The notes under the pieces are model-generated. The model had not been told where the DNA came from. It did no database searches and saw only the letters and a list, made by a program, of their open reading frames with translations. Positions 8,636 through 14,931 of a stretch of DNA of 23,562 nucleotides are shown here, in pieces; position 1 is the stretch's first letter; every line of letters starts with the position of its first letter. Origin of the DNA: Flavobacteriaceae bacterium (lineage in GTDB: Bacteria > Bacteroidota > Bacteroidia > Flavobacteriales > Flavobacteriaceae); assembly GCA_030613745.1 (NCBI GenBank), contig JAUWLK010000007.1:1-23562 (forward strand), written 5' to 3'. The translations under genes and the position numbers were made by a program.

Positions 8636-8811
8636 AGGATAAGCAATTCGCCCAATTTTTGTTTAATGCAAAAAACGGTTTATTTTATGAGATCCCGATT
8701 CTTGTTTTTCTACCGTCAACAAGTTCGGGATAAGCGATAACTAAGCTTTGGCTTAATGCCAAAACGATTCTCTATTTCATGAGATCCCAATATAAAATTG
8801 GGATAAGCGAT
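8636..8811. repeat. Tandem hairpin repeat array (ATGAGATCCC ... GGGATAAGCGAT units)
   Basis: Two units about 92 bp apart (ATGAGATCCC at 8687 and 8779) each hold a hairpin and end in GGGATAAGCGAT. In the first, ATCCCGA (8692-8698) pairs with TCGGGAT (8725-8731). In the second, ATCCCAAT (8784-8791) pairs with ATTGGGAT (8797-8804). Each is preceded by a TTAATGC-AAAACG tract. The tail of a third unit (AGGATAAGCAATTCGC) lies at about 8636. The same ATGAGATTCC start recurs with other hairpins at 14401 and 18550. These look like REP-type interspersed repeats. Confidence 0.6.
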
Positions 8812-8816
8812 TCGCA

Positions 8817-8833
8817 CCACGCCAAAGGCGTGG
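8817..8833 (-). terminator. GC-rich hairpin after the mutase gene
   Basis: CCACGCC, loop AAA and GGCGTGG form a 7-bp GC-rich stem 10 bases after the stop codon of the mutase gene. Its position suits a transcription terminator, but no U-run follows on the minus strand, so it may instead only protect the mRNA 3' end or belong to the adjacent repeat array. Confidence 0.4.
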
Positions 8834-8842
8834 GCTCTCTGC

Positions 8843-11800
8843 TTACATATTCCTTCGATACTGGCCTCCAACTTGAAATAAGGCTGAAGATATCTGACCT
8901 AAAGAGCAAACTTTGGTAGCTTCCATTAGTTGTTCAAAAATATTTTTATTTTCAATTGCGATTTGTTTTAATTTTTGAATTTCGTTTTTAGCCTGTTTTT
9001 TATTTGCGTTATGCAGATTTTTAATTACTTCAATTTGATGTAATTTTTCTTCTTCGGTTGCTCTGATAACTTCTTGAGGTAAAATTGTTGGAGAACCTTT
9101 ACTACTTAAAAATGTATTTACACCAATAATTGGAAATTCACCAGTATGTTTTAGCTCTTCATAATACAAACTTTCCTCTTGAATTTTTGAACGCTGGTAC
9201 ATTGTTTCCATAGCTCCTAATACTCCTCCTCGTTCTGTAATCCTATCAAATTCGGCATAAACAGCTTCTTCTACCAAATCGGTTAATTCTTCAATAATAA
9301 AAGATCCTTGTAAAGGATTTTCATTTTTAGCTAACCCTAATTCTTTATTGATAATTAACTGAATAGCCATTGCACGTCTTACCGATTCTTCAGTTGGAGT
9401 AGTTATCGCTTCATCATACGCATTTGTATGTAAAGAATTACAATTATCGTAAATGGCATAAAGAGCTTGCAAAGAGGTTCTTATGTCATTGAAGTCTATT
9501 TCTTGTGCATGTAATGAACGACCTGAAGTTTGTATGTGATATTTTAACATTTGGGCTCTTTCATTAGCGCCATATTTTAATTTCATGGCTTTTGCCCAAA
9601 TTTTTCTTGCAACTCTTCCAATTACTGAATACTCAGGGTCAAGACCGTTTGAGAAAAAGAACGATAAATTAGGTCCGAATTTGTTGATATCCATTCCTCT
9701 GCTCAAATAGTATTCCACGTAAGTGAAACCATTAGATAAGGTAAATGCCAATTGAGAAATAGGATTGGCTCCAGCTTCCGCAATATGATAACCTGAAATT
9801 GAAACAGAATAAAAATTACGAATGTTATTTAAAGTAAAATATTCTTGTACATCTCCCATCATTTTCAAAGCAAATTCAGTAGAAAAAATACAAGTATTTT
9901 GAGCTTGATCTTCTTTTAAAATATCTGCTTGAACAGTACCTCTAACTCTAGAAATAGTTTTTTGTTTAATTTTTTGATAGACGGTTTTTGGTAAAACTTT
10001 ATCACCTGTAATTCCTAAGAGCATTAAACCTAAACCATTATTTCCTTCTGGTAGATCACCTTGATAGGAAGGTCTATCAATACCTTTTTCTTTGTAAAAA
10101 GTATGTATTTTCTTTACAATCTCTTTTTCAAGTCCGTTTTCACGGATGTATTTTTCACATTCCTGATCGATGGCAGCATTCATGAAAAATCCCAGCATCA
10201 TTGGTGCTGGCCCATTTATGGTCATTGATACTGAAGTTAATGAATTGGTTAATTCAAAACCAGAATATAGTTTTTTAGCATCATCAAGACAACAAATAGA
10301 AACCCCGGCATTTCCTATTTTTCCATAAATATCTGGACGTAAATCAGGGTCATTACCATACAATGTTACACTGTCAAAAGCAGTTGATAATCTTTTAGCT
10401 GGAGCATTAATACTAACATAATGAAATCTTTTATTGGTTCTTTCTGGACCACCTTCTCCTGCAAACATTCTTGTAGGATCTTCTCCTGTTCTTTTAAAGG
10501 GGTATATCCCTGCAGTAAAAGGAAATTCTCCTGGAACATTTTCTTGTAAAGTCCAGAACAATAAATCACCCCATGCTTGATATTTTGGTAAAACAATTTT
10601 AGGAATATCAATTTGTGATAATGATTTAGAATGTGTTTGAATGTTTATTTCTTTATCACGTACTTTAAAAGTAAAAATATCATTTTTATAGTGTTGTTTT
10701 TTATCGTCAAAATTTAAAATAATATCCCAGTTGTGTGAATTTAAATCCTTTTTTAATTTGTTAAATTCATTTAGTAATTGATGAATTAATTCGCTTTTTT
10801 CAGATGGAAAATTGATATTTTTAATTCCATTATCATGAATAATAATTTTATCTCCAACAAGTGTCTCAATGGTTTGATAAATTCCATATAATTTTTGGGC
10901 AATATTACTTTGCTCTTTACACCATTTATCGTAAGCATGGTTATTTTCAGTAATTTCTGATAAATAGCGAGTTCTGTTAGGAGGTATAATAAATTGTTTT
11001 TCGCTCATAGCATCACTAATTTCAAAAGAACTTTTGAGATTAGTATTAGTTTTTTTATCAATTTTTTTTATGATAACACGATACAGATTATTGGTTCCAG
11101 GATCATTAAATTGAGAAGCTATAGTTCCGTAAACTGGCATAGATTCAAAATTATCTTCCCATAAATTATGATTTCGTTGGTATTGTTTTTTAACATCGCG
11201 TAAAGCGTCTAACGATCCCTTTTTATCAAATTTATTTAAAGCAATTACATCTGCAAAATCAATCATATCAATTTTTTCTAATTGCGTTGCAGCACCGTAT
11301 TCGGGAGTCATCACATAAAGAGAAACATCTGAATGATCTAAAATTTCAGTATCTGATTGTCCGATACCTGAAGTTTCTAAAATTATAATATCGTATTGAG
11401 CAGCTTTTAAAATATTTAAGGCATCACTAACATATTTTGACAATGCCAAATTTGACTGTCGTGTTGCTAAAGAGCGCATATATACTCGTTCATTATTGAT
11501 TGAATTCATGCGAATTCTATCACCTAAAAGAGCACCACCTGTTTTTCGCTTAGAAGGGTCAACAGATACTATTGCAATATTTTTATCAGGAAAATCATAT
11601 AAAAACCTAAGAACTAATTCATCAACTAATGAAGATTTTCCGGCACCACCTGTACCGGTAATACCAAGGACGGGACAAGCCCCTTTTCCCGTTTTCCCCG
11701 AAGGAGAAAAGCTCTCAGCAATGCGGCTGTATTCTTCAGGCCTGTTTTCGGCAATACTGATTAATCTTGCAATAGTATTTACATCATTTTTTTCAAGTAA

Positions 11801-12304
11801 ATTTTTAAGAGAGCTAGTTCCCTTCCCTTCGGGAAGGGTTAGGGATGGGCAACTAATATCACACTTTTCAACCATTTCATTAATCATACCTTGTAATCCC
11901 ATTTTTCGCCCATCGTCAGGTGAATAGATCTTTGTTATGCCATATTTCTGTAAATTTTTAATCTCTTCAGGCAGAATAACACCACCACCACCACCAAATA
12001 TTTTAATTTGCGGGGCACCTTTCTCCTGTAATAAATCATACATGTATTTAAAATACTCGTTATGACCACCTTGGTATGAAGTTATTGCAATAGCATTTGC
12101 ATCTTCATGTATTGCTGTATTAACAACTTCTTCAACACTTCTATCATGCCCTAAATGAATTACTTCCACTCCAGTAGATTGAATAATTCGACGCATAATA
12201 TTAATAGCGGCATCGTGACCATCAAAAAGTGATGCTGCAGTAACTATTCGGATTTTATTTTTTGGAGTATAGGGTTTTATTCTATTCATGTAAGTGCTAT
12301 TCAA
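8843..12304 (-). CDS. icmF: Fused isobutyryl-CoA mutase (IcmF), B12-dependent
   Basis: A 1153-residue enzyme that interconverts isobutyryl-CoA and n-butyryl-CoA (some members act on other short branched acyl-CoAs) using adenosylcobalamin. Domains: B12-binding at about 15-145 with the lower-ligand motif DGHDAA (His30); MeaB-like GTPase chaperone at about 205-430 with Walker A GTGGAGKSS (217-225), VDPSKRKTGGALLGDRIRM and NKFDKKGS; then the mutase TIM barrel with GEDPTRMFAGEGGPERTN, typical of IcmF rather than methylmalonyl-CoA mutase. It is longer than the roughly 1090 residues I recall as usual. Part of the excess is a repeat-encoded stretch in the linker (151-165) and perhaps a second at 199-210. 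Start: Met1 or Met6 are both possible. It stands alone on its strand. Confidence 0.93.
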   Translation of the reverse strand: MNSTYMNRIKPYTPKNKIRIVTAASLFDGHDAAINIMRRIIQSTGVEVIHLGHDRSVEEVVNTAIHEDANAIAITSYQGGHNEYFKYMYDLLQEKGAPQIKIFGGGGGVILPEEIKNLQKYGITKIYSPDDGRKMGLQGMINEMVEKCDISCPSLTLPEGKGTSSLKNLLEKNDVNTIARLISIAENRPEEYSRIAESFSPSGKTGKGACPVLGITGTGGAGKSSLVDELVLRFLYDFPDKNIAIVSVDPSKRKTGGALLGDRIRMNSINNERVYMRSLATRQSNLALSKYVSDALNILKAAQYDIIILETSGIGQSDTEILDHSDVSLYVMTPEYGAATQLEKIDMIDFADVIALNKFDKKGSLDALRDVKKQYQRNHNLWEDNFESMPVYGTIASQFNDPGTNNLYRVIIKKIDKKTNTNLKSSFEISDAMSEKQFIIPPNRTRYLSEITENNHAYDKWCKEQSNIAQKLYGIYQTIETLVGDKIIIHDNGIKNINFPSEKSELIHQLLNEFNKLKKDLNSHNWDIILNFDDKKQHYKNDIFTFKVRDKEINIQTHSKSLSQIDIPKIVLPKYQAWGDLLFWTLQENVPGEFPFTAGIYPFKRTGEDPTRMFAGEGGPERTNKRFHYVSINAPAKRLSTAFDSVTLYGNDPDLRPDIYGKIGNAGVSICCLDDAKKLYSGFELTNSLTSVSMTINGPAPMMLGFFMNAAIDQECEKYIRENGLEKEIVKKIHTFYKEKGIDRPSYQGDLPEGNNGLGLMLLGITGDKVLPKTVYQKIKQKTISRVRGTVQADILKEDQAQNTCIFSTEFALKMMGDVQEYFTLNNIRNFYSVSISGYHIAEAGANPISQLAFTLSNGFTYVEYYLSRGMDINKFGPNLSFFFSNGLDPEYSVIGRVARKIWAKAMKLKYGANERAQMLKYHIQTSGRSLHAQEIDFNDIRTSLQALYAIYDNCNSLHTNAYDEAITTPTEESVRRAMAIQLIINKELGLAKNENPLQGSFIIEELTDLVEEAVYAEFDRITERGGVLGAMETMYQRSKIQEESLYYEELKHTGEFPIIGVNTFLSSKGSPTILPQEVIRATEEEKLHQIEVIKNLHNANKKQAKNEIQKLKQIAIENKNIFEQLMEATKVCSLGQISSALFQVGGQYRRNM
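11817..11849 (+). repeat. 33-bp palindromic repeat inside icmF
   Basis: A 33-base unit that contains CCCTTCCC, loop TTC, GGGAAGGG, followed by TTAGGGATGGG. It matches the unit at 14942-14974 at 32 of 33 positions. Within icmF it is read in frame on the minus strand as PSLTLPEGKGT (residues about 153-163), in the linker between the B12 and GTPase domains, so the enzyme should tolerate it. Confidence 0.8.
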
Positions 12305-12393
12305 AATCGGATTGCAAGTTAATGAATTTACAGGATTAAATCTTACACTAAAAAATCAAAATTTAAGAATCCATAATTAATTACTGAATAGAT

Positions 12394-12522
12394 AAAAAAT
12401 TAATTATTTCTCCAAAAATATGGAGTAAATATTATAAGAACTGTAAATAGTTCTAATCTACCTAATAACATTAAAAATGTCGACCACCACTTACCAATAG
12501 GAGGTAGGCTACTGTAGTTATT
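12394..12522 (-). pseudogene. Duplicated 3' end of trkH
   Basis: These 129 bases match 19393-19521 in the trkH gene with only two differences. They still read as the C-terminal 37 or so residues of TrkH ending FTPYFWRNN and stop. One difference changes Ala to Thr; the other is silent. There is no start and no upstream part of the gene; at 12523 the sequence switches to the double-hairpin repeat. The copy is in direct orientation to the source, 6999 bases away, with the bacteriocin-like cassette in between. The rest of the 12305-12636 spacer holds only this fragment, the hairpin repeat and AT-rich DNA. Confidence 0.85.
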
Positions 12523-12602
12523 CAGGAGAAAAAGGACTTATAGAAAATATAGTTATTGTTAAATAACTATAATCACACGATGCAATCGTGTGGCAGCGGA
12601 GG
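12517..12602 (+). repeat. Double-hairpin repeat, left copy
   Basis: This block begins GTTATTCAGGAG and ends GGCAGCGGAGG, and recurs at 19151-19251 in the same orientation. It has two hairpins: TATAGTTATT (12548-12557) with AATAACTATA (12562-12571), and CACACGAT (12574-12581) with ATCGTGTG (12585-12592). It joins the trkH fragment exactly where both share a CTGTAG(A)TTATT stretch. No protein-coding potential was seen. Confidence 0.75.
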
Positions 12603-12636
12603 AATTTTTAAAATTTCATCTAAATAACGGTATTTA

Positions 12637-13878
12637 TTACCAAGCAAACGAAAAACCAAAATCAAATTGAGTTTTTTTGTCTAAGCTGGAATATTCGGGT
12701 ATAAACCCTTTTTGTTTATAACTTAAACCTGCATTGAGATAAAACCCATAATTATTACTTATTGAATTATATATTTTATAGCCTAAGTTTAAACCACCTC
12801 CATAACCAAATTCACTATTTGAAGTTGTGAAAGACAGATTTTCTGGTTGTGACCAAAAATGCACCTCGGTATTTAAAAGCATTTTATTATTATACAAGTG
12901 ATAATTAAAAAGTTTTATCCCAAAACCCATAAACCAATTTTCTTTGTTATGAAATTCTCTTAAGTAGGAGTGTATTTTTATTTTATCATTTATGATAAAC
13001 CAAAAGTTTTCGTCAATAAAACCTCCAAAGGGAGCCAGAGTATATCCTAGCCCTGCATTGACTCTTAAATTATCATTTACTTTAAAATTATTTTTTCCTA
13101 GCATGATAGGGTTTACTAAGTTCAAAAATGACAAGTAAGAAACCTTTTTTACAAATTTTATTTCATCATTTGTTAAATCATCATAATTTGTGTACCTATA
13201 AAATTCAATATTAGGTCTATATAAATTTTTTACTGCTCCAAAAATATCATGTCCCACTATATCTCTTTCTAATTCATTTTGTTCTTCTTCTAATTCTGGA
13301 GATAATTTAGGTATAATTGCTGTGATATAATAACCAATTAATGAGAGCTTATGTATATAATAATCCATTTCAAGATTTTTAAAAGTATCTTCTTCTAAAG
13401 CAATTAGGCTTTCAGTTTTGGTAGTAATCATATAGTCGGCTTCTAATCCTGCTGTATGTAATCTAATATAGTTAGGTAAACTTGTGTTTCTTAAATTGAT
13501 TAAGGTTTCATCTGTAACTCCTTTAACATAGGCGGCTCCTTTAAAAATTGAAAAAGGTTGGCTTATTGAACCAATTTCCAGTTCAGTTAATATAGATCTA
13601 TGTCCTTCTTCATGAGTTACTAAAAGCCCTAAAAGAGATAAACTAGCTAAAATAATTGGGTCAAATTTTGAAGGGTTTTGGTCTAATAATCTCGCAGTTA
13701 GTCTATAAGTTGAAAGATAATTTTGATTGGTTTGTTTCATGGTAAACAAATCTTGACCGTCAACCAAGGAAAAAGGGTAAATATATTTTGAAGCAATAGT
13801 ATCTTTTTCGATTTTTTGACTAAATACTGAATAAATACTTAAAAAGAAAAATGTAAAAAAAGAAAGTTTTGTTTTCAT
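12637..13878 (-). CDS. Exported protein with HEEGH zinc-protease-like motif, unknown function
   Basis: A 413-residue protein that I do not recognise by name. It has a signal peptide (1-20, SVFSQ). A hydrophobic helix at about 75-88 runs directly into H89-E-E-G-H93, a HExxH zinc-site pattern, and HTAGLEADY follows with Glu146 at a distance suited to a third ligand of gluzincin type. The C-terminal half (about 260-413) has alternating aromatic and polar residues with many Gly and Asn, ending in FDFGFSFAW, as in outer-membrane beta-barrel proteins. It could be a small membrane-associated peptidase or a degenerate relative. It lies 151 bp downstream of the two leader-peptide genes on the same strand, within the repeat-bounded segment, so a role with those peptides (immunity or processing) is possible but unproven. 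Confidence 0.7.
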   Translation of the reverse strand: MKTKLSFFTFFFLSIYSVFSQKIEKDTIASKYIYPFSLVDGQDLFTMKQTNQNYLSTYRLTARLLDQNPSKFDPIILASLSLLGLLVTHEEGHRSILTELEIGSISQPFSIFKGAAYVKGVTDETLINLRNTSLPNYIRLHTAGLEADYMITTKTESLIALEEDTFKNLEMDYYIHKLSLIGYYITAIIPKLSPELEEEQNELERDIVGHDIFGAVKNLYRPNIEFYRYTNYDDLTNDEIKFVKKVSYLSFLNLVNPIMLGKNNFKVNDNLRVNAGLGYTLAPFGGFIDENFWFIINDKIKIHSYLREFHNKENWFMGFGIKLFNYHLYNNKMLLNTEVHFWSQPENLSFTTSNSEFGYGGGLNLGYKIYNSISNNYGFYLNAGLSYKQKGFIPEYSSLDKKTQFDFGFSFAW

Positions 13879-13906
13879 ATAATATCTTATTTTCTGTTCA
13901 AAAAGA

Positions 13907-14021
13907 AAATTGTCTCAACAAGTATAATTTTTTAAGTTTAACTATGCAGAAAATCTATTTTTAATAATTTATAAAATTCCCTATGAGCTTGTACAAAATA
14001 ATAAAACTTTAGAGACAATTT
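13907..14021. repeat. 10-bp inverted repeat flanking a short AT-rich segment
   Basis: AAATTGTCTC at 13907-13916 and its complement GAGACAATTT at 14012-14021 are 95 bases apart, between the leader-peptide genes and the HEEGH gene. They could form the base of a long RNA stem after the second peptide gene or be a pair of binding sites; nothing else is visible in this segment. Confidence 0.35.
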
Positions 14022-14029
14022 AATCTCAA

Positions 14030-14170
14030 TTAATTATTTTTTAAAACTGTTTTAACAATAATGTATGAAACAAGAGCAGCAATTAAAAAACCCAATAGAG
14101 AACCTCCTTCGGTATTAATCAATTCTTTAGTATCCAACGCTTGAACCCCATAATTTTCTATATCTTTCAT
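14030..14170 (-). CDS. Double-glycine leader peptide B (bacteriocin-like)
   Basis: A 46-codon gene. The leader (residues 1-23) begins MKDIENYGVQALDTKELINT and ends EGG; cleavage after Gly23 would release a 23-residue core: SLLGFLIAALVSYIIVK followed by TVLKNN. The core is hydrophobic, with net charge about +2 and GxxxA/AxxxS spacing, as in class IIb two-peptide bacteriocins. Its leader is identical to that of peptide A at 12 of 23 positions. It starts 11 bp after the stop of peptide A, so both are one transcript. The C39-domain exporter encoded upstream is the natural processing and export machine. The role (bacteriocin or signalling peptide) is inferred from composition and context only. Confidence 0.8.
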   Translation of the reverse strand: MKDIENYGVQALDTKELINTEGGSLLGFLIAALVSYIIVKTVLKNN

Positions 14171-14181
14171 CTTTAATGATT

Positions 14182-14337
14182 TTATTGGTTATTTAAATAT
14201 TTTTTTCTTTTCCAAATGCCAAAAGCTATTATACCTCCGATAATTACACCTATCAATATATCTAAAAAACCTCCATCTATTTCTTGCTGTTCTTTGATAC
14301 TCATCTCTTGAACACCATAATTTTCTAAATTTTTCAT
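14182..14337 (-). CDS. Double-glycine leader peptide A (bacteriocin-like)
   Basis: A 51-codon gene. The 23-residue leader begins MKNLENYGVQEMSIKEQQEI and ends DGG. The predicted core has 28 residues: FLDILIGVIIGGIIAFGIW, then KRKKYLNNQ. A hydrophobic membrane-length segment containing GxxxG (GVIIG) is followed by a cationic tail, net charge about +3. Together with peptide B this resembles a two-peptide bacteriocin in which the partners meet through GxxxG-like motifs. The gene is first of the pair, about 167 bp after the HTH gene. A TAGTTTTG element on the minus strand at 14454-14461 may provide its own promoter. There is no obvious immunity gene beside it. Confidence 0.82.
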   Translation of the reverse strand: MKNLENYGVQEMSIKEQQEIDGGFLDILIGVIIGGIIAFGIWKRKKYLNNQ

Positions 14338-14400
14338 AAAATTAAAATTTTTAATTAATAAATTGTTTTTTGTCTTGAAAAAAATTCCATTTTCAATTTA

Positions 14401-14427
14401 ATGAGATTCCTGCCTGTGCAGGAATGA
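14401..14427. repeat. REP-type hairpin ATGAGATTCC...
   Basis: ATGAGATTCC opens a hairpin in which ATTCCTGC (14406-14413) pairs with GCAGGAAT (14418-14425) around a four-base loop. The same opening occurs at 8687, 8779 and 18550. It lies in the leader region of the peptide operon and might end transcripts from the HTH gene. Confidence 0.6.
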
Positions 14428-14450
14428 TAGAATAAATTTACAATGACTGG

Positions 14451-14501
14451 TATCAAAACTATGTTGCGTCCAACTTTACCACGTCTAGTTTTGTTTTGAT
14501 A
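14451..14501 (-). promoter_or_regulatory. Candidate promoter and inverted repeat before the peptide genes
   Basis: On the minus strand TAGTTTTG (14461 to 14454) fits the Bacteroidetes -7 element TAnnTTTG. No good -33 TTG lies at the expected distance. The element is one arm of an inverted repeat: CAAAACTA at 14454-14461 and TAGTTTTG at 14486-14493, and TATC/GATA extends the arms except for a TTTTG duplication on the right. A regulator such as the adjacent HTH protein could bind here; the idea rests on position only. Confidence 0.35.
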
Positions 14502-14504
14502 GGG

Positions 14505-14828
14505 CTAATATAGATTCGTCCACTCTAATTGCATTGGAGTAAAGTAATTTTTTAATGTGCCTCCTGCAATTTTTATTTTTTCTTGTGATGTAAGCAATTG
14601 TACAGAATAGATAATTTCTAATTCACATGAATTTTTATATAAATAACTTTTTAAACTTCTTGAATATGCAATTGGAAATCCTTTTATTTTTAAATCTTCC
14701 AAAACATTGTATAATTGGCTTTCACTTATGCCCAATTTATAAGCAAACTCTTTCGGTGTACCTGTATTTGCAACTTTAATGTATTGATGTATTTTTCGTA
14801 AGCGTTCTAGTTGTTTTAGTGTTTTCAT
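14505..14828 (-). CDS. Small HTH DNA-binding protein
   Basis: A 107-residue protein with an N-terminal winged-helix-like HTH (residues about 5-55: LERLRKIHQYIK, then TGTPKEFAYKLGISESQLYN and VLEDLKIKGFPIAYSRS). This is the short HTH type seen in Bacteroidetes near secreted-peptide genes. It lies 103 bp after the C39 exporter gene and upstream of the two peptide genes on the same strand, so it could regulate them or simply be co-transcribed. Its C-terminus contains LLTSQEKIKIAGG (residues 78-90), which looks like the end of a double-glycine leader, followed by 17 residues. This may be chance. A truncated copy of the gene lies at 18801-18899. Confidence 0.78.
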   Translation of the reverse strand: MKTLKQLERLRKIHQYIKVANTGTPKEFAYKLGISESQLYNVLEDLKIKGFPIAYSRSLKSYLYKNSCELEIIYSVQLLTSQEKIKIAGGTLKNYFTPMQLEWTNLY

Positions 14829-14903
14829 TTTTATAGCTGTTTATTTGTTTAACTGTTTAGTCGTGTATTTGTTTTTTGTATATTCTCAACTGCCTTATAG
14901 GCA

Positions 14904-14920
14904 TCTTCCCAAAGGGAAGA
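14904..14920. repeat. Short palindrome, opposite-oriented relative of the 33-bp repeat
   Basis: TCTTCCC, AAA, GGGAAGA lies in the spacer between the ABC exporter stop and the HTH gene start. It recurs with its upstream CTGCCTTATAG context at 19009-19025. The core is the complement of the hairpin in the unit at 14942, and the two are 21 bases apart. It may act as a transcription end or attenuator after the exporter gene. Confidence 0.55.
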
Positions 14921-14931
14921 GTTATTTTAAA

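Noticed and set aside
8636..8811. CRISPR array
   Set aside because: Only two to three units with degenerate hairpin repeats and no unique spacers of constant length; no cas genes in the window.
10366..10611. Open frame of 81 codons on the minus strand in another frame of icmF
   Set aside because: It overlaps the mutase active-site region read in the proper frame; it is a shadow frame.
11496..11927. Open frame of 143 codons on the plus strand inside icmF
   Set aside because: It lies antisense to clearly conserved IcmF codons (B12 linker and GTPase domain) and its translation has no domain-like features.
8843..12304. Methylmalonyl-CoA mutase as the identity of the B12 enzyme
   Set aside because: The B12-GTPase-mutase fusion order and the GEDPTRMFAGEGG motif are those of IcmF, not of separate methylmalonyl-CoA mutase subunits.
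12394..12522. A second, separate trkH gene
   Set aside because: Only the last 37 or so codons are present, without start or membrane domains; it is a duplicated fragment.
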